Made by a program: the position numbers and the translations under genes. Shown piece by piece: positions 14,001 through 23,525 of a DNA stretch of 64,000 bases (its first letter is position 1; each line of letters opens with the position of its first letter). Source of the DNA: Arctopsyche grandis (lineage: Eukaryota > Arthropoda > Insecta > Trichoptera > Hydropsychidae); the NCBI RefSeq assembly GCF_051622035.1, contig NC_135367.1, forward strand, positions 10,700,501 to 10,764,500, in the 5' to 3' direction. The notes beneath the pieces were generated by a model. The model ran no database searches, was not told the origin of the DNA, and saw only the letters and a list, made by a program, of their open reading frames with translations.

Positions 14001-16083
14001 ACTTACATATCGAGTCTAATAAAAAAAGTTAACCGATCCTTGGGCTGTTAAAGCAGGTATTAGTTTTTTAAATTGTTTTGTTGAAATGCCCAAACTTTAG
14101 GTCCCAAAGTGCAATATCCTATAAATTTTTACACACGTGAAATAATGAAAAAGTTATTTAATTTTACTGAGGGCCCATATTTTCTAACAGTCGGTGGGGC
14201 CCACATGCCATCGGGCATGTTCGCTTGTATGGCCAGTCCGCAACTGGCTATTACAATCATGACACGACTTTTTGGTAGAACCCTCACTATCTCACATTGT
14301 GCAAATAATAAAATTTACTTTTTAACGAAAGTAAATATAATGGTAACAACTACTATTTATTTATAGTGATAAAAAAGATAAGTTTGGTATTTTTCCCTCT
14401 CTACGCCTATTTCATGTGTACATTTCATGTTTTAACTGAATCGATACCACCGAAACCACTTGTGCTCAAGATCTAGCTGAAACTATTCGTGCTTTAGTGA
14501 AATACTGTAATCGGTGAGTTATTGTCACTACTTAAGGATAAATTTAATTTGCCGAAACTATAGTAAATAAAGTAAAATAAATATTTCACATGCAATTAAT
14601 TGAAAAATTTGTGCGATATTTCCAATAAAATATGTTATTTTTATTCCCAAATATTACAAAATGGCAAAGTTTCAAAACGATAGAAATAATGTGGGAATTT
14701 CAACTGAATCGTTTGCGAAGTGATATATAAAAGAGCCTTGAAAAAAGTTTATAAACATTTACAAAAATAATATTGTTTAATGAATTAGGTAAACTTTCAA
14801 TGAAAACTATTAGAAAAAAATAAAATCAAATATTTTTTGTTTTAAATTAACATTTATATGTAGATATTTATATAATTTATTAATTAATAACCTTTTACTT
14901 TATATTTATACATACATACAAACATATGCATGTGTTTATATAAAAGCAATGAAGCTTAATTTCACTGCAATAGAAAATTGGAGTCTAATCAAATAAAAAT
15001 GCTTGAAATAGATAAGATAAGATACTTTATAAATACAAGGGGAAGATTGTGAAAGAAACATCGATTTTAAAATGACCGTTTATTTTCTTATCACACGTGA
15101 AAAATAAAACTAGGCGCTTTTTTTAATTCGTTACTTCGAAGTTCTCTTTATATATTTAGTTCATAATTTAGTAGCCGTGAAATTAAAAATAAATTAAATG
15201 TAGTAAAATTTTGTTGATGTGATGCTCAAATATGTACATTTTTATTATAGTTGAACTAATTATGTATCTCATTTCACGTTTATCGATAAATATGTTTTAT
15301 ATATTCTTAAGAGGGCTGTACACCCGAAACCTTAATTTTGTTGCCGTTCCTTTCTTCGATATATATATTGAGTGAATGCGACAGTTGCGCTTCGACCAGA
15401 TAAAACGTATTTTAAATCGACCAAATCGAGGTTTCGTATTCTCCTATTTTCTCCTCCGAAACTAGACCAATTTTTAAAAAAAATTCATCATCGGTATAAG
15501 AAAGATATTTTCTGTGCAACTATGCGCGTATTTTTTTTAAATCGACCGTTAAATAAGCACGCTGGACTCTTTTCGTGGGTGTAAAAAAGAGGCGATTTTA
15601 TAGATGTTTGGCGGATCCTAGCTCCTATTAAAAATAACTAATCAAAAAAAATAAAACGATAGATGCATCCCAATGATGGATATCCATAGCATATTAAAAA
15701 ATAATTTCTCTAGGGCTATAATTGAGGAAGGGAGAAGTGTAATACGTTTGTATGGACAAAGCGCTGGTGTCCAGCCCTCTTAATATAAAACAGTAAATAT
15801 TTCACAAAACAAAACATCTATGGTTTAACAGTTTATTATTAACATGAGAGTTATATAATTGCTTGAGGTTTCGTTTCATTCCCAGGTGGCATTATTCCAA
15901 CTCAGTGAAGTGACTCTGATGGTGTCCGTATGGTGGAGACGAAGTGTCAAGAAGAACGAAATGGTAGGATGGTTCTCTTTGGGCTTAAACTCATCTGGAC
16001 AGGAGGAGGCAGCTCATTGGAAAGACATGCGCGAAGCAAAGGGTGAACAAATCCAACGGTGGCATGTATTGATAGATTCCTGA
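2068..16083 (+). CDS. Syt14: Synaptotagmin-14/16-like protein
   Basis: Ten coding exons in continuous phase: 2068-2101, 9158-9331, 9430-9500, 10806-11033, 11110-11271, 11346-11454, 11543-11700, 12130-12270, 12359-12523, 15886-16083; 479 aa. The ATG sits in a strong context (GCCACCATGG). Residues 1-17 are a short lumenal/extracellular end with an NSS site, 18-35 a membrane segment (AFAGLAAIVLMVLLFV) followed by NRR, then an acidic Ser-rich linker. C2A covers about 186-330 and C2B about 335-479, ending RWHVLID as C2B domains do. In C2A the calcium loops lack the usual aspartates (DRGQPSHTQ, VYGCERM), and C2B loop 3 reads VWWRRSVKKNEM, so calcium-independent membrane or protein binding is expected, as known for Syt14/16. 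Introns carry a LINE, two Mutator-like MITEs, hAT-like elements and a TTAA MITE. Symbol is by family; paralogue Syt16 is not excluded. Confidence 0.92.
2300..2566 (-). mobile_element. Jockey-like LINE, 5'-truncated copy A
   Basis: Lies in Syt14 intron 1. Flanked by a 15-base duplication (AAATGTGGTTTTTAA at 2285-2299 and 2567-2581). The element's 3' end, with its A-rich tail, is at low coordinates, so it is on the minus strand. It matches the 3' ends of the copies at 11734, 23700, 25430 and 53402. Confidence 0.9.
2938..3252 (+). mobile_element. Helitron-like repeat with (GT)n
   Basis: Contains a (TG)n run at about 2969-2996, then CTCCTAAACCACTCAGCCGA and ACTTTCAGGATG, a text common to insect Helitron-type or related repeats. 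It then has degenerate GGGAACGGGAAC tandem units and a GC-rich stem-like end (GCAACGCATGCCGGGGTTCAG). The Helitron call rests on remembered resemblance; a CTRR end is not intact here. The translated Arg-Ser repeat on the other strand is an artefact of the tandem units. Confidence 0.45.
4236..5780 (-). mobile_element. hAT-like element, partial inverted copy of 12583-14246
   Basis: Starts CAGTGGCGGACTGGCC and then reads as the reverse complement of the element at 12583-14246, including the blocks around ATGGCATGTGGGCCC and the AAGCGCCGC region, until similarity stops near 5780. The outer end equivalent to 12583 is missing, so this copy is truncated. Both copies lie in Syt14 introns in opposite orientation. 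No transposase is recognisable; the short shared frame (MMMNRPIKIVLSNSVYII) has no known match I can name. Confidence 0.75.
5964..6120. mobile_element. hAT-like MITE, CAGTGGCGTGCGGT family
   Basis: 157 bases with terminal inverted repeats CAGTGGCGTGCGGT.. / ..CTGCACGCCACTG, and an inner hairpin (GCAGGATACAAGAGG / CCTCTCGTATCCTGC). The 8-base flanks ATGTATAT and ATATATAT agree at 7 of 8. A relative sits at 62323-62510. Confidence 0.7.
6128..7184. other. Intron 1 stretch with simple repeats
   Basis: Holds degenerate tandem TCGATCTTTCGAC units at about 6160-6250, and at 6397-6432 a GC-rich scrap (GGTGCCGGAACGCC) resembling the GGTGCCGGTACG text near 18280. No exon or bounded element recognised. 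Confidence 0.4.
7185..7554. mobile_element. Mutator-like MITE, copy 1
   Basis: 370 bases with inverted repeats of about 45 bases (GGTGCAAACGATCGACAAGC and complement) and a perfect 9-base target duplication ATGTGTCCT at 7176-7184 and 7555-7563. A 9-base duplication with long terminal inverted repeats is typical of the Mutator superfamily; that assignment is inference. Inserted in Syt14 intron 1. Confidence 0.88.
7564..8675. other. Intron 1 stretch, nothing recognised
   Basis: AT-rich intron sequence with short ACATATGTA repeats. No exon or bounded transposon seen. The open frame near 8026-8226 has no recognisable family. Confidence 0.4.
8676..8886. mobile_element. Harbinger-like foldback MITE
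   Basis: About 211 bases that fold almost completely: TTCATACCTATCCAGC and GCTGGATAGGTATGAA at the ends, and inner arms TACCAAAGAATACTATCCGC with complement. Ends ..GAACAGACC match those of the Harbinger relic at 49312-50145. Flanks TTGA on both sides suggest a short target duplication. Confidence 0.75.
9542..9899. mobile_element. Mutator-like MITE, copy 2
   Basis: 358 bases, closely similar along its length to the copy at 7185-7554 and in the same orientation. Flanked by a perfect 9-base duplication GAATATTCT (9533-9541 and 9900-9908). It lies in Syt14 intron 3, its left flank only about 30 bases past the donor of exon 3. Confidence 0.9.
11734..12069 (-). mobile_element. Jockey-like LINE, 5'-truncated copy B
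   Basis: In Syt14 intron 7, about 34 bases after the donor. Bounded by a 13-base duplication TTTTTATTTATTT (11721-11733 and 12070-12082). Carries the same 3' region as the other four copies, on the minus strand. Confidence 0.85.
12583..14246. mobile_element. Non-autonomous hAT-like element, 1.66 kb
   Basis: Bounded to the base: terminal repeats CAGTGGCGGACTGG (left) and CAGTTGCGGACTGG (complement of right), and a perfect 8-base target duplication GCTATTAC at 12575-12582 and 14247-14254. Eight-base duplications and CAGNG.. ends are typical of hAT. No transposase is readable. A CAGGGACGTCATTT scrap near 12903 may be another element's end nested inside. It sits in Syt14 intron 9; a truncated inverted relative is at 4236-5780. 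Confidence 0.9.
14255..15306. other. Syt14 intron 9 stretch, nothing recognised
   Basis: Strongly AT-rich intron sequence with no bounded element, exon or RNA gene that I can see. Confidence 0.4.
15311..15779 (+). mobile_element. TTAA-flanked MITE, copy 1 (piggyBac-type target)
   Basis: 469 bases with inverted ends GAGGGCTGTACACC / GGTGTCCAGCCCTC, flanked by TTAA on both sides (15307-15310, 15780-15783). TTAA duplication is the piggyBac hallmark; family assignment is inference. It lies about 100 bases before the last Syt14 exon. An inverted copy is at 34483-35007. Confidence 0.85.
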
Positions 16084-17324
16084 TTCACGTAACAGTTGAA
16101 CGTGACCGTGAACTGGGTTACTGCTGCTTTTAATTATGCGAAAAATTTTCGTAGTATTTTGCTATGCCCATCTTGATGCTTTCAAGGTTCAGGCTTTGAT
16201 GTGACAAAACCTTGTATTTGTAAACCTTTTCTGTGATCCGAATGATGATAACGCATTGTATCTGATCACAGACAATTTTTTGTGGAAGTCGACAAAAGAA
16301 AACCTCTCCAGCTTGTGTATCCTTATATATATGTATACATATATGTATATGAATAAGAATATTCGATACAGTTGAGCCGATATTGCTCTTCACATTTTCT
16401 ATGAGAATCTTTGCCTTTGTCTAACGCTATCTAGAATGATCGAAGATTCAAATATGTTGTATATAAATTGTAATATTAATAACAATCTTAACATTTTCTT
16501 TGAACCTTTTCCTTCATTTTGAAACGAAAAGTAAATGCATAAATACATAGCCTTAACTTTTTCATTATAATATAGTGTCAATTTCAAAACATTTGTTTGT
16601 CAATATAGTATTATATAGCATGCTTTGTTTATAACGATTTTTGAAAAGGCCCATTTTATGACATGTTTTTACTATTACATATGTATATTATTAAGAAATT
16701 ATGAATTCGATTCATAATTTATACTTACGTGGTATATTTAGTTGTAACCATTAATTATGCTACAAGTATAATCGTGTGCTAAAATTTTGATGTCGTTTTG
16801 AGTGGATTTTTCTTCATTTTAAATTTCTTCGTTGATCTTCACAACCGTTTTTGCAATAAGCGTATTTTAATAAATAAGAAATAACATTTACATTTTTATA
16901 CAGAGTATTTGGCGTGTTGGTAACGATTGATAAATATCAATTTAAGATTTTTATATTATTATTGTATATATAATATAATATATGGAGCGTCAAGACGCAG
17001 CACATGTATGTTAAACAATTTGCACAAAAAAATATATATACACGTATACAATTCGTAATCGTATATACATATATTATGAAATTCAATTTAATTAAGTTGT
17101 GATTAATGGATGTAGTAACACTTTTTCATTAAAAAAATGTTCCATAGATTTTAAACATTTACAAAAAAAAAATCTATAATTTTTTTAGTGTTATTTACCA
17201 TGAAAATTCACAATAATTTAACTTTTTCCTAAATATAAAAAAAAGACTTAGCTTTTGTAGTTAAATTTTATATACATACATTTTACAATGACGGACCATA
17301 AAGTGTCGTAAATTTTATCATTAT

Positions 17325-17426
<102 letters not shown>

Positions 17427-18279
17427 GTACATATGTGTATGAACATTAAATTTGCAGATGTTTAATATTGTTCTTGCAGTATATAGAATTTTTTTGAAGA
17501 AATAGTTTCAGATTATAAAAAATTCAAATGCTTTTTTATGGATTCTTCTGAATGCATAATCTATCTCCGAATAACTAACAAACAGGTGAGAGTTGTACGA
17601 TCACCGTTAACAGCTTAATTTTAAATCTCGAGCTATCAGGGTAAAGGAGTGGCAAATCACAAAAGTATGCACAGAAATATTCCATAAAACGTAATCTTAA
17701 CCATATGATTGAGTATGAGTATATTCATTTAAATATATTTTATACAATACATATGAATTTACATACATACATACATGCACATGCATATTTCTGTAAACAA
17801 ATAATATTTTAGTTTTTTTTTATATCGCAATCGTTTTAATATAACAATTAAGTATAAAGCGCACATAAAATTTATTATATTTAAGAAGAATAAAAAAAAA
17901 TAAACATGTTGATAAGATAGTATTTACATATTATGAACTTTTAAAATTTTATTCCTAAGTACCTTTTTAGAACATACGAATACAATTCTTAACATTCTTA
18001 TTGATCAAAATAATATTCAAATATTCTGGTAACTGGAATATATTTGCTTGTTTTAAATATTACATACATATGGTGTGATACTACGCAAATATAATGTTTC
18101 TATAGTAAAGGTTACTACATTGCAACAAGGCCGGAAGTTTTATCTATGGCAGCTCAAAAGTTGTCTATCTGATGCTTGTGGATTATTGATATACACATTA
18201 GTTTTTAAACAACGTTTCGTTAGATTAGTCTTTAAATTTAAATCATTCTGAACGGTGGTTATTTGTGCTAAATTTTGAG

Positions 18280-18552
18280 GTGCCGGTACGCTCGATTTCG
18301 CCAATATTTAACCAATGTTTAAATGTGCTAAAGACACATCTGGTGCCTCACATAAAGCCTGGTGGTATCCTTGATCCTGACAGCATTTTTATGTCATCGA
18401 GCTTGGGTGAAAGAAAAGTGGTAAAACATTTCGAAAAAATTAATGTTTTATACTATTTTGATTTTTGATATTTTTATGGCGGGTCGCGTACCGGTGCCGA
18501 TAAAAGGTGGCCGGACGCCGTACCGGCACGTACCGGCTATTCTACAACCCTG
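18280..18552. repeat. GC-rich ACCGGTAC repeat scrap
   Basis: A locally GC-rich patch in AT-rich DNA, with GGTGCCGGTACG at the left and ACCGGTGCCGATAAAAGG, GCCGTACCGGCACGTACC and CTACAACCCTG at the right. The final ..CAACCCTG could be a transposon end (complement CAGGGTTG), and similar text occurs near 6400. Boundaries are not certain. Confidence 0.4.
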
Positions 18553-21500
18553 ATTCTGAATGAAAAATAGTATATACAATTTTATACACAAGTATGGGGT
18601 ACATTTTACTATCCTATTTAATTATGCAAATATTTATACATGTGTCTCTCACATATAAAAGTGTTTTAAAATCAAATAATATAAAAATTTAACATTTTAT
18701 GTATATAAAATTATAAAACATTTTTTGTTTCTAAAAAAAGTTTGCCTTTTTTTCTATAAGTTTGATAAAATCTCACAATACGAGTTTATAATTTACTCCA
18801 TGTGTTAAATTTTGGATTGTCTCGATTAAATAAGCAATGGCTATTTATTTTTTTCCATCCTTTATTAAAAAATATCGCATTTCCATTAGAAATTTAATCC
18901 TTTTAGAATCATCATCATACGAACATGTATAATGTGTCTATGTGAAGTTTATAATATAAAATTAAATTGCACCTAAAACGACGTTTATCTAAAGAAGATA
19001 AAAAGTTAATACCTATTGCATTGGAGGACATCCAGTCCCCAAAAATTGCTTTCAATAACAAGTATAATGAAATGGTGCATTACCATTATTATTTTTAGCT
19101 CGAAAACTTGTAACATGTGATGCTTTTAATGACTCACGTTTATATACATAGGTATGTTTTGTTTTCGAAAGTCGAAAATCATTTTAAATACATAAATATT
19201 TTTATGGATACTCCTGACTTATATTCAATTACTTGGAATTTGCTCTCATATTTAATAATATTGAGATCACACCAAGAAGGAATATCATGTAAAGTTTGGT
19301 CACCATTTACACTGGAGTAAGACTCATTTTTTTCTATATTTTTTTCTATAGAAAAGTGGTTTGGTATATTCCTTTATTGTTTTCAATTACATTGTGATCA
19401 GTTCTCTTCAAAGCTATGATTTTTATTTGAAATTCATAGCTTTGAAATATTCTCGGTGTTAAATATGACATCATTTCCTAAACGAAATTAGGTACAATCG
19501 TGTCAGCACGAGTTTACAGCACCTTTTTCAATTAGAAATTGAGACTATTTTCTTGATATATTTAAGTCTCATTTCACAAAAGCAAAGCAACCGTACAATC
19601 TGCGGTGTTTTCTATGAGTAATTTTATTGCACTACATAAAAAAAGTGTATCACGTTTCGAATACATCAACTCTCTGTGTTCGAAACACATGGATTTCGCA
19701 TGAAATGAATATTTTTTCTTGTCGGTTGTAAAAATCTTCAATCTACTGTGACTGTAAGGATCACCGTCACTAGATATATTTTTCTTGTTTGGAATAAATT
19801 GTACTGATAATCCTTGTATTTCTTGACTACATTCATGATTCTCTCAGACTGTCATTTAATAACGATTTTGAGGATTGTCAGAAAAATTGTTTTCGTGTCC
19901 ACTCTCGTATTTTAATATTAACTTCAAAATTTTTTATTTAAAATTTAAAGTCAATAGGAATAAAAGAACGACGAAAGTTCGCTACATTCCTATTTATTGT
20001 CCATGTATTAAAAATGTCTACCAATGACCAAAATTCATGGACCGAGAAACCTCAATCTTTCTTTGTAGAATACATTACGTGACTACTAGTACATCATTGT
20101 TGAGAACAAGGTAACAGAACCTTGATTAAGAACTAATTGTGAAATATTAATTATTGATAGATTTATCAATATACAAATAATAATATTTGCATGCTTGTGT
20201 TAGAGCACTATGTGCTGGTACTTAATAATAAATAATAAGAATATTATGCTTAAAAAATAGTATTCTAATTATTTGTTGTTGTTTTCCATATATTCACTAT
20301 ATTAACATTGAAAATGTGAACAAAATTATTTTACTTATTGAACATAATTTTAACAATTTTGCAATCACGAACAATACACATATATTAAATTAAGATATTT
20401 GCCACTCCTTTGCTAGCATTGTTTGCACAAAAACAGTATGGATTGTATGTGACTGATACATATACATATGTATAAAACAAGCTTTATCTGGAATATATCA
20501 GAGGTAGACTATGAAAACTAAATTTTTCATAAAAATGTGTCATTTATAATATTTTTCGAGGTGCAAATCTATGCTGAAGTTTTAAAAAATACTAAAATGT
20601 AACAGTTTTAAATCATTGTACTTTCTTTTTACATAAATAGAAGGAATCCATAATAAAAATATTTCAATATGTACTTAATTTATTGTTTAATTCGAAGTTA
20701 TATAAAACCAGTTTCACTGAAAAAGACGTTACTTATTAATTTTTCCCATACGCCTTCCTTTTTATACACACATTGAATTTTTTACTCTATATGCTGTTAT
20801 AAATAAATTAACCTAATAGCTGATATAATTTTTATTTTTATATACATACTATGTAGGTACATGTGCGATAAAAGGTACTCTTATATAAAATAATACCATC
20901 AACAGTGAATAAGTATGTATCCTTTTAGATGCTAACATCTTTATTAATTCAAATCGTCGTTTTACTTATTTATATCGCTATATTATTAACTCCAATGGGA
21001 AATTTTAAGAATTATTTAATGCTAATTAATTTGCCTATTGTCCATATTTAAATGTGGCGCTTGAATTTTTATGCATTTTTCTCGTATCTGTACTTAAAAA
21101 CTGTCGATTACAAACAATTACTTTTAAAACTTACATATTGTTCGGTTTTTTCATGTTTAATATTGTACTACAACTACATACAAAATCTTACTTTTATTTT
21201 CTCTCTAAAAATAAATTAAAGAATAACTAAGCGCTTAAAAAAAAGATAACGCATAAAAAGTTTTTCATTGACTTGAATAACACATCATATTATTGACAGC
21301 AAAATAATATAATATTTGTATTCAGACCTGACCTGATCATATTTTATAAAATTTTAATTACGGCAAATTTTTATGTCATAAATTAATAATAAATAAATCA
21401 ACTTGTACTAATTGAACAATACTACACCAGGGCCCAATTTTTTTTAGATGGCTTTATTTGTATCAGTGAACAAGAGCTCAAAAGATCCTCAGTAATATCA

Positions 21501-21891
21501 TAGGGTTCTTATTTTTTTAAATTTTAAGTGTCCAAGAACTATAACGTTGCCAATACCTGTAGTATATTCTTTAAAAACGTACATCGCGACAATACTCACT
21601 TATATAACTTGACAATCAGCTGATATATTACAGTCATTCGATATATAATATAAGATAAGAGATAATTTATCGTTTTAGCGCCTCTTAAAATTTGACCGAT
21701 TTAAGTTGCCAACACTACATATCTGTATTACTAACTCTCCAATACTATTCGTAGTTTTTTTTCTAATACTAATCACATCTTATAAAATGAATAAAGAATA
21801 TGAATAGCATATAGAAAAAATTTGGGTGGCTGGCCAAGTCGATAAGAGAAGCAAAAGTAGAATCGAGGGTCCGTAAGCGTGGTGTTGGATG

Positions 21892-22094
21892 GGTTCGGTG
21901 ATTATTCCGCAAAAATCGATCTCGCGCACGTCACTAAAATCTCGATCATGGGACATCTCGCACCTAAAAACTCCATAAATCGAAAGCTTTACACGCGAAA
22001 AATTGTACTAACAAGAACTCGAATGCCAGATATTCCATTTTCGCAATTTTTGGAACATGCGCGCGATCGTAATTTGCGCAATTATCCGTTTACC
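21892..22094 (+). mobile_element. MITE, GGTTCGGTGATTA family, copy 1
   Basis: 203 bases from GGTTCGGTGATTATTCCGC to GCAATTATCCGTTTACC, flanked by a perfect 8-base duplication GTTGGATG (21884-21891 and 22095-22102). Same end sequences as copies at 22853, 55308 and 60983. It contains a 74-codon open frame without recognisable family. Confidence 0.85.
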
Positions 22095-22287
22095 GTTGGA
22101 TGAGATGCAAGTCGAACACCAAATTACGAATGTGTGCGTGAGTAAGTGGTCAAATTATAAAGGACGTAAAAATGATAAATTACCAGAGAAACATCACTCG
22201 ATGACAACGGCCCAGATTTGAAGCAACTTTAGTACGCGGGACAGATGTGTTGACCGTGCCCCGGTCTAAGAAAACACCGTTTCTGTT

Positions 22288-23178
22288 TGTAAGAGGATCA
22301 TTTATTTTAGTTCAATTGTTACAATGGTTATTATATGTACGAAGAGGTTGAGCTTCGGAGAAGTGATCTGGTTGAACTCCAGAGGTTCACTCTGGTGTTG
22401 GGAGCTGGTGCGTCGCTTTATATACGTTCTGGCTTGTAGCGTGCCGTGTGCAGATGCTTTGTCTTCGTTTCCAAGACACGTGTGTTGGGAATACGTGTTG
22501 ACCTATTTTCGAGGCGTGTGCTTTTGTTACACGCATGATTTATTGCTATGGGGTCAGCGCCAGGACATCGTTCGTTTGAGAATGTGGTCGTGTCACGAGT
22601 AAATGTCTTTTTAAGACACGTGTCACGGTATCATGATGACATCACTGTTGGGTTTCGTTCGTTTTACGACCGAGCGATGAATTCTTTCTTCTGGAATGGT
22701 CGAAGGGGTCGTTGCCCTTGAGTTATGCATGTTTGTACAGGATCGATGATGAGATCACTGGTATGGGGGATGAACGAATGAGACGACTGGCATATTGATG
22801 CACGTGCTTTATTTATGACAGCTGAAGGCAGAGTGAGGTAGATACTCTGAACGGTAATTGGAATATTCGTCACATTGGGGTGGTCACAAAGACAATTTTT
22901 GTCATGAAAATCGCGAATACACAATATTTGGCACTCAAGTTCCCGTTACTATGATAGTTATCGTTAGTATGATGGACTTTTCGGCTGCCAGATGTTCCGT
23001 TATAGAGATTTTAGTGACTTTGTGACGAGTAATTTGTGACCAGTAATCACCGAACCCTCTGAACACACGTCGAGTTGGTCCCCACTCGCAGAAAGGTGAC
23101 CAAACTCGACCATGTCGTATAGCGAGCCGCCACACTGGCTTTGATTCGTAATAGCACAAGTCGTGCTATATTCCTACA
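22288..23178. repeat. Dispersed repeat, LTR-like fossil copy 1
   Basis: Similar along much of its length to 41559-42041: AAGAGGATC, ACGAAGAGGTTGAGCTT, GCTTTATATACGTTCTGGC (TATA-like), GGGTTTCGTTCGTTTTACGA, and a shared right end CACAAGTCGTGCTATATTCC followed by TACA. TG..CA ends are suggestive of a long terminal repeat, but weaker similarity continues to the left and no target duplication was found. This copy is interrupted by the MITE at 22853-23056. Broken fossil; family not assigned. Confidence 0.5.
22853..23056 (-). mobile_element. MITE, GGTTCGGTGATTA family, copy 2 (nested)
   Basis: 204 bases from GGTAATTGGAATATTCG to GTAATCACCGAACC, flanked by a perfect 8-base duplication CTCTGAAC (22845-22852, 23057-23064). 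It is inserted in the LTR-like repeat, so it is younger than that copy. An inner block (GACAATTTTTGTCATGA.., GATAGTTATCGTTAG) matches the copy at 60983-61381. Confidence 0.85.
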
Positions 23179-23525
23179 CAACCATAAAAATATTTTTACA
23201 CTGAAATTAAATAAAAATAAAAACTGTTGAGATGGCTGGAAAGTACGCGAGGTTGACAGCCCTCGATACAAAATAAAATAAAGGTATAGTATTGTGTTGA
23301 CAGGTGGCGGGTGGCTGAAGGCCGGCTGCTGCACAATTGCATGGAAAATGCATTTTCCGGCTACATCCACATATACCCGATCGTTATAAATTTCCCCAAT
23401 GTACGTATGCACCCACACGTCTCCGTGACGAGTGAAAATTTTTTCCAATATTTTCTTATCTTGCGAGTAGAACGCGCTTGCGTATACCTGTGATGTTGTC
23501 ACGTGTAATTGTTTCAGATCCAACG

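Noticed and set aside
23478-23525. Upstream start for the mannosidase (MRIPVMLSRV..)
   Set aside because: Contains a good acceptor (TTTCAG) shortly before the family-like start [11 protein letters not shown], so this part is most likely intron.
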